Positions 17,405 to 25,699 of a stretch of 45,837 bases of DNA are shown piece by piece. Both the position numbers and the translations under genes were made by a program. Every line of letters starts with the position of its first letter. Position 1 is the first letter of the stretch. The stretch spans positions 1-45,837 of the forward strand of contig JBLIZO010000063.1 in NCBI GenBank assembly GCA_048859965.1, read 5' to 3'. The notes below the pieces were generated by a model. It was not told the DNA's origin. It searched no databases and saw nothing but the letters and a program-made list of their open reading frames with translations. This DNA is from Fluviibacter sp048859965 (lineage in GTDB: Bacteria; Pseudomonadota; Gammaproteobacteria; Burkholderiales; Rhodocyclaceae).

Positions 17405-18333
17405 GTCGGTTCTCCCTGCGTATGGTGTTCGCGCCATTGGGTCACCAAGTCGGGCACGCTGGCGATGTCGGTATGGACCTGGACTCGTGGCAACTGGATG
17501 CGACGCTGGCTGGCGCTGATGCCCGCGCCGCCCACCCAAAGCTCAAGATGGTCGGGCAACAGCGCACGGAAATGCGTCAGGTCCTTGACCGCATCCCGGG
17601 ATGGATAGGCCGCACTGAAGGAAACGGCCACCACATCAAAACCAGCTTCCTGAGCGTATCGGGCAATGTCGGCCAGCGGTATGCGCGGGCCCAATGAAAT
17701 GCACTGCGCGCCTTCGGCCGTACACATGGCTTCGACCATGAGCAGCCCGAGGCTGTGTTCTTCATCAGGAAAGGTGCTTAACAAAATGCGCGGCGGTTTG
17801 GTGCCGGCGGTCTGCAGTTGAATCGCATGGCGAATGACGTTCTGAACCTGTTCGGTGTACAGATGCTCCTCGGGCACGGTGAGGTCGCCGCGCAACCAGG
17901 CATTGCCGACGATATTGTTCATGGGCACGACCGTGCGCGTAATGAAATTCTGAATGCCTTCCTTGACGAGGATGCGATTGAGACTGTCACGCAACTCCTG
18001 CCCGCGATGCATACGGATCAGTTTGACGAGACCGCTGCAAAACGCATAACGCGCGGGGTCGTCTTCCTGTCCACCGTGCGTCTGCAATAGTTGATGCAAA
18101 GCGGAGAGATCCAGACTGATCACGTTGCCCGGACGCATCCCCTTGTCCAGCAGGCGCCGAATGATACGCAACCGTTCGATCTGATCAAACGGGTACATGC
18201 GTTCGCCGTCTGCATTTCGTACTGGCTGCGGGAATCGGTAACGACGCTCCCAGACGCGCAGGGTGTCTTTGCCGATGCCGGTATCGCGCTCGACTTCGGC
18301 GATGTGCATGTAGGTTTCGGGTTCGGTTTTCAT
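17401..18333 (-). CDS. litR: MerR-family B12-binding photoreceptor regulator (CarH/LitR type)
   Basis: From the ATG at 18333 the protein has 310 residues. A MerR winged helix-turn-helix covers about 8-75 (YMHIAEVERDTGIGKDTLRVWERRY). A helical bundle with W146-x9-E156-H157 follows, then a Rossmann-like cobalamin domain with E191-E-H193-SLG196, the ExHxxG lower-ligand motif. W-x9-EH plus ExHxxG is the diagnostic pair of CarH/LitR proteins. These bind adenosylcobalamin and DNA in the dark and release DNA in light. A TTG at 18342 would extend the frame, but it lies inside a 13-bp palindrome. The gene is divergent from the glutathione peroxidase operon and coupled to an SDR gene. An operator covers its ribosome-binding region, which implies autoregulation. 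Confidence 0.93.
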   Translation of the reverse strand: MKTEPETYMHIAEVERDTGIGKDTLRVWERRYRFPQPVRNADGERMYPFDQIERLRIIRRLLDKGMRPGNVISLDLSALHQLLQTHGGQEDDPARYAFCSGLVKLIRMHRGQELRDSLNRILVKEGIQNFITRTVVPMNNIVGNAWLRGDLTVPEEHLYTEQVQNVIRHAIQLQTAGTKPPRILLSTFPDEEHSLGLLMVEAMCTAEGAQCISLGPRIPLADIARYAQEAGFDVVAVSFSAAYPSRDAVKDLTHFRALLPDHLELWVGGAGISASQRRIQLPRVQVHTDIASVPDLVTQWREHHTQGEPT

Positions 18334-18334
18334 T

Positions 18335-18347
18335 TTGTCCAAGACAA
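18335..18347. promoter_or_regulatory. Palindromic operator 1 (litR start)
   Basis: TTGTCCAAGACAA is a palindrome with 5-bp arms and a CAA/TTG centre. It lies one base from the litR ATG and four bases before the -35 of the gpx promoter. It is the exact reverse complement of the second site at 18396-18408. Binding by the adjacent CarH/LitR-type regulator is inferred. Confidence 0.75.
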
Positions 18348-18350
18348 ATG

Positions 18351-18379
18351 TTGACAGAAGTTATTTTAGGGCATATTTT
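18351..18379 (+). promoter_or_regulatory. sigma70 promoter of the gpx-lipid operon
   Basis: TTGACA (18351-18356), a 17-base spacer and TATTTT (18374-18379) form a strong sigma70 match. Initiation would be near 18386, about 24 bases before the ATG at 18410. Operator 1 lies immediately upstream and operator 2 downstream over the start region. Confidence 0.75.
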
Positions 18380-18390
18380 GACACTGTAAA
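18363..18390 (-). promoter_or_regulatory. sigma70 promoter of litR
   Basis: On the minus strand TTTACA (18390-18385), a 16-base spacer and TAAAAT (18368-18363) face the gpx promoter and overlap it. Operator 2 lies just upstream of this -35, and operator 1 lies between its start point and the litR ATG. Confidence 0.6.
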
Positions 18391-18395
18391 CCTTT

Positions 18396-18408
18396 TTGTC
18401 TTGGACAA
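18396..18408. promoter_or_regulatory. Palindromic operator 2 (gpx start)
   Basis: TTGTCTTGGACAA lies one base from the gpx ATG, the same distance as operator 1 from the litR ATG. Read toward each gene, both are TTGTCTTGGACAA followed by one base and ATG. The GGA inside the motif is the only ribosome-binding-like sequence for either gene. Confidence 0.75.
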
Positions 18409-18409
18409 C

Positions 18410-19045
18410 ATGAAATTCTTACTGGTATCGACCAAAACACTGGCGCTGAGTGCTCTGTTGAGCACTGCGCTGGTTTTAACGAGCCCTGCCGCGCGCGGTA
18501 GCGCGGCCGAATCGTACGCCGTGCAACCGACGAATGCCGCAGGGCGTGTCCAGAACAATTGCCCCGCCCTGCTGCGTGACACCTACCCCAGGTTGCAGGA
18601 CGATACGCCGCAATCACTCTGCCAATATGCCGGTCAGGTGATTCTGGTCGTCAATACCGCGAGCTACTGCGGCTTTACGCGCCAATACGATGGTTTGGAA
18701 CGCCTGTACGAGCGGTATCGGGCTCAGGGTTTCGTGATTCTGGGCTTTCCCTCGAATGATTTCGGCCAGCAGGAGCCGGATAGCAACCGGAAAATCGCCG
18801 ATTTCTGCCGTAGCACTTACGGCATCAAGTTCCCGATGTTTGCCAAATCCGGCGTTCGCGGCGCCGACGCCAATCCCCTGTTCAAACAGCTGGCGCGCGT
18901 GACCGGCGACACACCGGGCTGGAATTTTCACAAGTATCTGATCAGCCGTGATGGCCGCCAGGTCATGAGCTTTGGCAGCCAGATCGCACCTGAAAGCAAG
19001 ACGATGACCGAGGCCATCGAGAAGATGCTTAAAGGCACCCCGTGA
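18410..19045 (+). CDS. Exported glutathione peroxidase family protein
   Basis: Glutathione peroxidase-like enzymes reduce hydrogen and lipid peroxides with glutathione or thioredoxin. The frame is open from 18335, but the ATG at 18410 follows the promoter and starts a clear signal peptide (MKFLLVSTKTLALSALLSTA...AARGSAA), giving 211 residues. The catalytic tetrad is C87 (ASYCGFT), Q120 (FGQQEP), W171 and N172 (WNFHKYL). C133 in ADFC is a candidate resolving cysteine. An exported location is uncommon for this family and suggests protection of membrane lipids from the periplasmic side. It is the first gene of the operon that carries the lipid-modifying enzymes. Confidence 0.9.
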   Translation: MKFLLVSTKTLALSALLSTALVLTSPAARGSAAESYAVQPTNAAGRVQNNCPALLRDTYPRLQDDTPQSLCQYAGQVILVVNTASYCGFTRQYDGLERLYERYRAQGFVILGFPSNDFGQQEPDSNRKIADFCRSTYGIKFPMFAKSGVRGADANPLFKQLARVTGDTPGWNFHKYLISRDGRQVMSFGSQIAPESKTMTEAIEKMLKGTP

Positions 19046-19101
19046 CTCGGCCAACTGAACCATTCACACCATCTCAATCCATCACGTCTGAAAGGCGCCT
19101 T

Positions 19102-20454
19102 ATGCGACAGAAAATCGCCATCGTCGGCAGCGGTATCTCGGGACTGGGATCAGCCTATCTGCTCAGCGAGCATCATGATGTGACGCTGTTCGAGGCAGAC
19201 CATCGTCTGGGTGGCCATAGCCATACCGTGGATGTTGATGTGGACGGCCACCGTTTCGGCGTCGACACGGGGTTTCTGGTATTCAACGAGCGCACCTATC
19301 CCCTGCTCTGCCGCCTGTTCGGACACCTGCAGATTCCGGTCGTGAAGAGCGAGATGTCGTTTTCCGTGCAGGTTGCCGAGCCGGCTTTGGAATGGGCCGG
19401 TACGAATCTCGACACGGTTTTCGCCCAGCGGCGCAATCTGTTGCGACCGGCTTTCTGGAAGATGCTGTTCGACATTCTGCGCTTTAACCGCGCGGCGACG
19501 CGCGATATCGATCAGCCGGCAGTGCGCGATCTCTCGCTCGGCGAGTATCTGGACAGAAACCGCTACGGCCGGACATTCCGACAGGACTACCTGTTACCGA
19601 TGGCGGCGGCGATCTGGTCGTGCCCGACGGAACAGATGCTGTCGTATCCGTTTCATACGTTTGCCCGCTTCTGTCTGAACCATGGTTTGCTGCAGGTCGC
19701 CGACCGTCCGACCTGGATGACGGTGGCGGGCGGTTCGCGAGTCTATGTCGAAACGCTGGCCGGCGCCGTGCGTGACCGCGGCGGCCGCATCCGGCTCAAT
19801 ACGCCGGTGACGGCGATTCGGCGGCGCGCAGACGATGTACTCATTGAGTCAGCGGACGGTACCGAGTATTTCGATCAGCTGATTCTGGCCTGTCACAGCG
19901 ATCAGGCGCTGGCGCTGCTCGGCGACGACGCCACACCGGCGGAGCGCACCCAACTGGCACGGATTCGCTATCAACCAAACCGGGCCGTGCTGCATACCGA
20001 TGCATCGCTGCTTCCTGCTGTTCCGAAGGCCTGGTCGGCATGGAACTATGCGGCACCGGGGAAACGTGCGCCGGTGGCCGGATCACAGCCGGTCAGCGTG
20101 TCGTACCTGCTGAACAAATTACAGCCGCTGCCGACTGAGACGCCGGTGATCGTGACCCTGAATCCCTGGCAGGAGCCCGACGCCGCGCGCACGTTCCGTC
20201 AGATTCATTACGCGCACCCGGTGTTTGACGGACCGGCGATTGCGGCGCAGTCGGCGATCAAGTCGCTGTCGGGTCAGAATCGTACACGCTACGCTGGCGC
20301 CTGGCTGGGCTACGGGTTTCACGAGGATGGTTTTGCTTCGGCGGTGCGCGCTGTTGGCCAGCTGATGCCGCTGCCAGGCTGGCTGCTCGGCGACCAACCC
20401 GCTCTGAACGAGGTGACATCCCACAACGCCGCGCCGCTGACGGTGAACGCATGA
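19102..20454 (+). CDS. FAD/NAD-binding amine oxidase-like oxidoreductase
   Basis: This 450-residue flavoprotein has the N-terminal dinucleotide loop GSGISGLGSAYLL followed by FEADHRLGGHSHTV, typical of the amine oxidase/protoporphyrinogen oxidase superfamily (COG2907 type). A C-terminal segment (RTRYAGAWLGYGFHEDGFASA) closes the FAD site. The ATG at 19102 has an AAAGG-like site; an upstream GTG at 19042 overlapping the gpx stop is possible. Relatives sit next to DUF1365 and cyclopropane synthase genes in light- and singlet oxygen-responsive clusters, and such clusters include furan fatty acid enzymes. Acting on a membrane acyl chain is therefore plausible but not proven. Confidence 0.88.
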   Translation: MRQKIAIVGSGISGLGSAYLLSEHHDVTLFEADHRLGGHSHTVDVDVDGHRFGVDTGFLVFNERTYPLLCRLFGHLQIPVVKSEMSFSVQVAEPALEWAGTNLDTVFAQRRNLLRPAFWKMLFDILRFNRAATRDIDQPAVRDLSLGEYLDRNRYGRTFRQDYLLPMAAAIWSCPTEQMLSYPFHTFARFCLNHGLLQVADRPTWMTVAGGSRVYVETLAGAVRDRGGRIRLNTPVTAIRRRADDVLIESADGTEYFDQLILACHSDQALALLGDDATPAERTQLARIRYQPNRAVLHTDASLLPAVPKAWSAWNYAAPGKRAPVAGSQPVSVSYLLNKLQPLPTETPVIVTLNPWQEPDAARTFRQIHYAHPVFDGPAIAAQSAIKSLSGQNRTRYAGAWLGYGFHEDGFASAVRAVGQLMPLPGWLLGDQPALNEVTSHNAAPLTVNA

Positions 20455-21269
20455 ACGTCAACGCAGGCATCGGCTGGACGACACCGGTACTCTGCACCGG
20501 CGAGGTGATGCACGCACGCACACGACCGACGCGCAATGTTTTTCACTATCCGGTTTTCTATCTACGCCTGCCGCTGAGCCGCTTACAAACACTGAAGATT
20601 GCCGGATTGGCCATCAACCGGCGCGGTCTTTGCCAGATTCTGAACCGCGATCACGGCCCACGCGACGGCTCCGACCTGCTGCTGTGGGCGCGCAAGTTAC
20701 TGGCCGAGCATGGTCTGGCGGAAGTCACCGCCGATGGTGAGATCGTGCTGCAAACGATGCCACGTCTGTTCGGTTACCTGTTCAACCCGGTTAGTTTCTA
20801 TTTCTGCTACGACCGCGAGGCGCGTCTGCGGGCGGTGATTTGCGAAGTCAGCAATACCTTCGGCGAACGACATCACTATCTGGTGGCACACCCGGACCAT
20901 CATCCGATCAAGCCGCATGACCGGTTACACGCGCGCAAAGCGTTTCATGTGTCGCCCTTCTTCCCGCTCGGTGGGGACTATGTGTTCCACTTTGGCGGGA
21001 CGCCGAAGACGCCGGTGGCAATCATCAATTATGTGGCGACAGCGGCAGCGGATGCCCGCAACGGTGCTGGACGCTACGGTCTGCGCACTTGGCTGCGCGG
21101 CCATGCCGTACCGCTCGATGCCCCGGCGTTGCGTCAGGCCGTGTGGCGCTTTCCCTTCCTCACCTTCGGCGTTATCGCCCGTATCCACTGGCAGGCACTT
21201 CGCCTGTGGTTGCGGCAGGTGACGTTCTTCAGCAAACCCGCCCATCCGCTCAAGGAGACAACGACATGA
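20451..21269 (+). CDS. DUF1365 family protein
   Basis: The 272-residue protein matches the DUF1365 family: the start CTGEVMHARTRPTRNVFHYPVFYLRL, the central MPRLFGYLFNPVSFYFCYD and EVSNTFGERHHYLV are characteristic. The function is unknown. The family is almost always found between a COG2907 oxidoreductase and a cyclopropane-type synthase, as here, so it probably helps modify or move a fatty acyl chain. It overlaps both neighbours by 4 bases (ATGA), which signals tight translational coupling. Confidence 0.9.
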   Translation: MNVNAGIGWTTPVLCTGEVMHARTRPTRNVFHYPVFYLRLPLSRLQTLKIAGLAINRRGLCQILNRDHGPRDGSDLLLWARKLLAEHGLAEVTADGEIVLQTMPRLFGYLFNPVSFYFCYDREARLRAVICEVSNTFGERHHYLVAHPDHHPIKPHDRLHARKAFHVSPFFPLGGDYVFHFGGTPKTPVAIINYVATAAADARNGAGRYGLRTWLRGHAVPLDAPALRQAVWRFPFLTFGVIARIHWQALRLWLRQVTFFSKPAHPLKETTT

Positions 21270-22558
21270 ATACGCGCACCGAAACACTGGGCACCGAAAG
21301 CATGCCCGCGGCACTGTATGTTCCGGGCCTGCCGAATACCCCGATGAGCGCAATGCGCGGCGGTGAACGTCTACCCGTGGCGGCCCGGTCGATACTGGCC
21401 ATGCTCGACGATATTCGCGATGGCCAGATCATGGTGACGCTACCGGATGGGGGTCAGCATCTCTGCGGCCAAACCGGCAGCGGCCCGATCGTTGATATGG
21501 TGGTTTACGACTGGGCAGTCTTCGGGGAAATCGTGGCGCGCGGCGACATCGGCGCGGCCGAATGCTTCATCGATGGTCTGTGGGGCAGCGATACGCTGAG
21601 CGAACTGCTCACCCTGATCGCAGGCAACCGGGAGACGTTGAATCGAGCGATTCACGGCCGACGCTGGCAGTTACTGAGCGCCTGGCTCCTGCATCGGCTG
21701 CGCGCCAATACGCGCCGTGGCAGCAAACGCAACATCATGGCGCACTACGATCTCGGCAACGATTTCTACCGTCTCTGGCTGGACGAAACGATGAGCTATT
21801 CCAGCGCGTTGTTCGAGATGCTACCCCACCCCGATCAGGCGACACAGGCAGATCTGCCGTCCGCGCAACGTGCCAAGAACGACCGTATGATCCGCGCGCT
21901 GAGGCTGCAGCCCGGCGATCGCGTCCTGGAAATCGGTTGCGGCTGGGGCGGGTTCGCCGAGCAGGCGACCACGCTGGGGGCCCACGTCACCGGCCTGACA
22001 CTATCACCGGCGCAACAGGCCTTCGCCCGTGCGCGTGCCGCAGCCGGTGGCTGGGATGACCGAACGGATTTCCGGTTGACCGATTATCGCGATATGACCG
22101 GGCAGTTCGATCACATTGTCTCGGTAGAAATGTTCGAGGCGGTTGGCGAACGCTGGTGGCCGACCTATTTCCGCACCCTCAAGCGCCTGCTCAAACCCGG
22201 TGGCCGTGCGGTGATTCAGGTGATTACGATTGATGACGCCCTGTTCGATCAGTACCGGCGCGGTACGGATTTCATCCAGCGTCATGTGTTCCCCGGCGGC
22301 ATGCTGCCCTCCCCGGCGGCGTTCCGCAGTCAGGCACTGCGCGCCGGTTTGGCGATGACAGACGATCTGGCTTTCGGCAGCCACTATGCGCGTACGCTCG
22401 GCCTCTGGCACGAGGCATTTCAGGAGCGCCTGCTCGAAGTCCAGTCACAGGGATTCGATGACCGCTTTATCCGGCTATGGCGTTTCTATCTGGCCTATTG
22501 CGAAGCGGGCTTCCGTGCCGGATCGATCGATGTTCACCAGTACACGCTGCAAGCCTAG
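21266..22558 (+). CDS. Cyclopropane-fatty-acyl-phospholipid synthase family methyltransferase
   Basis: The enzyme transfers a methyl or methylene group from S-adenosylmethionine to double bonds of membrane phospholipid acyl chains. The frame extends back to 21089, but the ATG at 21266 overlaps the DUF1365 stop and has AAGGAG eight bases upstream, giving 430 residues. Seen are IMAHYDLGNDFYRLWLD, MSYSSALFE, the SAM loop EIGCGWGGF (222-230), and SVEMFEAVGERWWPTYF. In clusters of this kind the product may be a methylated precursor of furan fatty acids (UfaM-like) rather than a cyclopropane; sequence alone does not settle it. Confidence 0.92.
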   Translation: MNTRTETLGTESMPAALYVPGLPNTPMSAMRGGERLPVAARSILAMLDDIRDGQIMVTLPDGGQHLCGQTGSGPIVDMVVYDWAVFGEIVARGDIGAAECFIDGLWGSDTLSELLTLIAGNRETLNRAIHGRRWQLLSAWLLHRLRANTRRGSKRNIMAHYDLGNDFYRLWLDETMSYSSALFEMLPHPDQATQADLPSAQRAKNDRMIRALRLQPGDRVLEIGCGWGGFAEQATTLGAHVTGLTLSPAQQAFARARAAAGGWDDRTDFRLTDYRDMTGQFDHIVSVEMFEAVGERWWPTYFRTLKRLLKPGGRAVIQVITIDDALFDQYRRGTDFIQRHVFPGGMLPSPAAFRSQALRAGLAMTDDLAFGSHYARTLGLWHEAFQERLLEVQSQGFDDRFIRLWRFYLAYCEAGFRAGSIDVHQYTLQA

Positions 22559-22567
22559 GAGGTTTCC

Positions 22568-23116
22568 ATGATGAGGACTTTTGCCTCGATGTTACGAAAA
22601 CCGCTGCTGACGCTGTGCGCGCTGCTCGGACTGAATGGTTGCGGCGGCGTCGCGGTCACCCAGTACGCCCGAGAGCAACCGACGCTGGATCTGCAGCAGT
22701 ACTTCAACGGAACGTTGGACGCCTACGGCATATTCCAGAAGCGCTCCGGCGAGGTGGTCAAACGCTTCCATGTCGTGATCGACGCCCACTGGGCGGGCGA
22801 TGTGGGGACGCTGGACGAACGCTTTACCTATAGCGACGGGACGACACAGCAACGGGTGTGGACTATCACCAAAACCGGACCGCAAACCTATAAAGGCACG
22901 GCAGCCGATGTTGTCGGTGAGGCGGTAGGCGAGCGCTCTGGCAACGCGCTGCGCTGGCGTTACGTGCTGGCGCTGCCGGTCGATGACAAGGTGTATCACG
23001 TGGATTTCGATGACTGGATGTTTCTCATGGATGATCGCGTGATGCTCAACCGCTCGACGATGTCGAAGTGGGGGTTTGATCTGGGCGAAGTGACGTTGAC
23101 GTTCGTCAAGCGTTGA
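22568..23116 (+). CDS. DUF3833 lipoprotein
   Basis: This 182-residue DUF3833 protein has a lipoprotein signal ending in GLNGC (C25). The body carries LDLQQYFNGTLDAYGIFQKRSG and a beta-rich C-terminal half (YHVDFDDWMFLMDDRVMLNRS), consistent with a small lipocalin-like or beta-sandwich fold. The function is unknown. The family travels with cyclopropane synthase and DUF1365 genes, so binding or carrying a modified lipid at the envelope is a reasonable guess. Two ATGs in a row follow AGGAGG; either could start translation. Confidence 0.88.
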   Translation: MMRTFASMLRKPLLTLCALLGLNGCGGVAVTQYAREQPTLDLQQYFNGTLDAYGIFQKRSGEVVKRFHVVIDAHWAGDVGTLDERFTYSDGTTQQRVWTITKTGPQTYKGTAADVVGEAVGERSGNALRWRYVLALPVDDKVYHVDFDDWMFLMDDRVMLNRSTMSKWGFDLGEVTLTFVKR

Positions 23117-23125
23117 TCATTGATC

Positions 23126-24004
23126 ATGGGCCGTCATCTGAACCAACCGATCTGCCGCCAGGACTGGTGCGGGCTGCGTGTCTGGATCATCGGCGCATCA
23201 ACGGGTATCGGCGCCGCACTGGCAGCGCAGCTGGCCGGGCTCGGCGCCCGTCTGGTGCTGTCGGCGCGCCATCATGAAGCGCTGAACGCCGTCGCTGATG
23301 TTTGCCGGCATCGCCACGATGCCAGCGAAGTGCTGACCCGCCCTTTCGATCTCTGTGACCTGAAGGCGACCCAGGCGGCAATTGACCAGACGCAGGCGCA
23401 CTGGGGTGGCGTGGATCTGGTGGTATTTAACGCGGGCACCTATGAAGCGACGCGTATTGATACGCTGTCGCCGGGCGATGCCGATCGTACGTTGCGTCTC
23501 AATCTGCTGGCACCTATCGACGCCACCGCGATGATGCTGCCCTTGCTGCGCGGCTCAGTGGACGCGAAACGACCACGTGGCTTCGCCTACGTGGCCAGCG
23601 TGGCCGGTTATCGTGGCCTGCCACGCGCGCTGACCTACGGGCCTGGCAAGGCGGGACTGATCAGCTTCGCCGAATCGCTCTGGGTCGATCTGCATGGCAT
23701 GGGCCTGAATACCTGGGTGATCAATCCGGGGTTTGTGCGCACGCGCCTGACGGCGCAGAACCGTTTCGAGATGCCGGCGCTCATCGAGCCGGACGAAGCC
23801 GCTCAAGCCATTGTTGACGGCTTCGCACGCGGCGGTTTCGAGATTCACTTTCCCAGGCGATTTACGCGCTTCATGAAACTGCTGCGTCTGTTACCGATCG
23901 GTTGGTATCTGCGCCTGGTGGCACGCCTGGTGCCGCCACTGGACCGCGACTCGGTGTTGCGGGGCCAGCACCCGAACACAGCCGAATCATCTGAAAGGGA
24001 TTGA
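23126..24004 (+). CDS. Short-chain dehydrogenase/reductase
   Basis: This 292-residue classical SDR has the cofactor loop GASTGIG at 23-29, NAG in FNAGTYE, serine in YVASVAG and the catalytic YGPGK. The C-terminal region after about 240 is hydrophobic and basic (FTRFMKLLRLLPIGWYLRLVARL), which suggests membrane association. No clear ribosome-binding site precedes the ATG at 23126, so translation may be coupled to the DUF3833 gene 9 bases upstream. Its place in the lipid operon points to an oxidised or reduced lipid substrate; the exact reaction is unknown. Confidence 0.9.
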   Translation: MGRHLNQPICRQDWCGLRVWIIGASTGIGAALAAQLAGLGARLVLSARHHEALNAVADVCRHRHDASEVLTRPFDLCDLKATQAAIDQTQAHWGGVDLVVFNAGTYEATRIDTLSPGDADRTLRLNLLAPIDATAMMLPLLRGSVDAKRPRGFAYVASVAGYRGLPRALTYGPGKAGLISFAESLWVDLHGMGLNTWVINPGFVRTRLTAQNRFEMPALIEPDEAAQAIVDGFARGGFEIHFPRRFTRFMKLLRLLPIGWYLRLVARLVPPLDRDSVLRGQHPNTAESSERD

Positions 24005-24006
24005 TC

Positions 24007-24459
24007 ATGTCTCATCTCAGCCACGAAAAAACCCGGGCCGCTGTCGATGCGCTTGTGCCCTTTTACGAACATCTGCGTCCCCAGGATATCGATCGATTCG
24101 ATGCGTTCTATCGCCACGATGCGCGCTTCCGGGATCCGTTTAATCATGTGAGCAGTATCGACGGGATCAAACATATATTCCGCCACATGTTCACCCAGGT
24201 GAACGATCCGGCATTCCGCGTGACCAAAGTGATTGTCGGCAATGGTGACGCGATGCTGTTCTGGACCTTCCACTTCCGCTTCAAGGGCCTGGGCAGCAAC
24301 AGCGCACAGTCGCTCGAAGGTGTGACGCATCTGGCTTTTGACGTGGATGGTCTGGTGACGTTGCACCGGGACTATTGGGATGCCGCCGAAGAGCTCTATG
24401 GGCGACTGCCGGTGATCGGCTCGCTGATGCGCGGCCTGCAACGCATGATCCGCGCCTGA
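24007..24459 (+). CDS. NTF2/SnoaL-like protein
   Basis: This 150-residue protein has the SnoaL/NTF2-like cone fold pattern: an N-terminal helix, FDAFYRHDARFRDPFNHV, a central FRHMFTQV helix and paired strands (MLFWTFHFRFKG, GVTHLAFDVDGLVTLHRDYWD). Such proteins are small enzymes or binding proteins for hydrophobic ligands. The ATG at 24007 has AAGGG eight bases upstream and follows the SDR stop by 2 bases. It is the last gene of the operon and ends 13 bases from the convergent MFS gene. Confidence 0.87.
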   Translation: MSHLSHEKTRAAVDALVPFYEHLRPQDIDRFDAFYRHDARFRDPFNHVSSIDGIKHIFRHMFTQVNDPAFRVTKVIVGNGDAMLFWTFHFRFKGLGSNSAQSLEGVTHLAFDVDGLVTLHRDYWDAAEELYGRLPVIGSLMRGLQRMIRA

Positions 24460-24472
24460 CCGGTAGCGGCGT

Positions 24473-25699
24473 TCAGGCGCAGATCGCCAGCGGCTGGCGC
24501 CAACGGTACAGCAGCGATAGCGCCACGCTCTTGAGGAGCACGGGCAGCAAGACATAGGTCCCTACCAGCATGGGCAGGCCAGTGTTCGCACCGGGAACGT
24601 AGCCGAGCAGACTCAGCAGCGGCAAGGCGATACCGGCCGCCAACGCAAGATTGATCTTGGCGATCAGATTCCAGACCCCGAAGTACGTGCCGGTCATGCC
24701 GCGCGCTTCGCCGAGGTCGGCGACGATCGATGCGGGAATCGTCAGATCGGTACCGACGGCCATACCCGAGACCAGGCAGACAACCAGAAACCACCCCCAG
24801 TCACCCGCACCCAGAAACGCAGCACCGGTGAATGACAGGATGGCCAACCCCATGGACAGCATCCAGGTCACAGGGCGCCCCAGACGACGCGCACAACGTA
24901 CCCACATCGGCACTGCCAACGCAGCGGCCATAAAATAGCAGCCGAGCAGCAGCCCGGTTTTGTCCGGCGCGCCCAGGACATCACTCACGTAGAAGACAAA
25001 CAGGGTGGCGGGAAACGCCGAGGCGACGCCGTTGGCGAAGAAGACAGCCAGCAGCCGGCGATAGACTGCATCGCTTAATGCTGCGCGCAGACGTGGCAGG
25101 AGCGGCGTCGTACTGACAGTCTGCCGGCCGTCGGGCAGCTTGTGCAGCGCAAGGAGCGCAATCAGCAGAAAACCCAGCAGGCACCAGGGCAGTGCCCGCA
25201 TGCCGGTCACCGGATCATCGGCGAGCAGCGTGGGAATCAACGAGGCGATGACAACGCCGGCAAGGATGAAGCCTTCCCGCGCACCGGTGAGTTGCAGACG
25301 CTGCGCCGTGTTCTCGCCCAGATCGCCACCCCAGGCCTGGTAGGCGATCATGACAACGGAGAAGCCGAGTGTGCAGGTGGCCAGCGCGACGAATAGCCAC
25401 AAACCGGGGTTGGCACGGGCAAAATCGGGTAACAGGAAGAGCGCGCAGAACCCGGCGGCAAAGGGTAGCAGCCCGATCAGCAGCATGCGTCGGCGTGGCT
25501 GCCGGTCGACCAACCAGCCGAAACAGGGGTCGGCGATGGCATCGAGCAGCCGGGTCAACAGCAATATGGCGCCGATGGCCGAAAGCCCCAGGAGGCTGCC
25601 ACGCGCGTAAAAGTCGGGAACGTAGATGTAGATGGGTAACGCGCCAAAGGCCAGCGGCAGGCCGAGCAGGCCGTAGCGAAGCAGCGCGCCCCTGTGCAT
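24473..25699 (-). CDS. MFS transporter, GPH (MelB-like) type
   Basis: The 408-residue polytopic protein has about 12 hydrophobic segments. The N-terminal YGLLGLPLAFGALPIYIYVPDFY and the cytoplasmic loop RLLDAIADPCFGWLVDRQPRRRM are typical of the glycoside-pentoside-hexuronide:cation symporter group. The substrate cannot be predicted; relatives occur in light- and singlet oxygen-responsive lipid gene clusters. The start codon overlaps the stop of the chalcone isomerase-like gene by one base (TAATG). It ends the ovoA operon. Confidence 0.88.
   Translation of the reverse strand: MHRGALLRYGLLGLPLAFGALPIYIYVPDFYARGSLLGLSAIGAILLLTRLLDAIADPCFGWLVDRQPRRRMLLIGLLPFAAGFCALFLLPDFARANPGLWLFVALATCTLGFSVVMIAYQAWGGDLGENTAQRLQLTGAREGFILAGVVIASLIPTLLADDPVTGMRALPWCLLGFLLIALLALHKLPDGRQTVSTTPLLPRLRAALSDAVYRRLLAVFFANGVASAFPATLFVFYVSDVLGAPDKTGLLLGCYFMAAALAVPMWVRCARRLGRPVTWMLSMGLAILSFTGAAFLGAGDWGWFLVVCLVSGMAVGTDLTIPASIVADLGEARGMTGTYFGVWNLIAKINLALAAGIALPLLSLLGYVPGANTGLPMLVGTYVLLPVLLKSVALSLLYRWRQPLAICA

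Noticed and set aside
21089..21265. Extended start of the cyclopropane synthase-type gene
   Set aside because: The extension lies inside DUF1365 in another frame. The ATG at 21266 has AAGGAG and the 4-base overlap typical of this operon.
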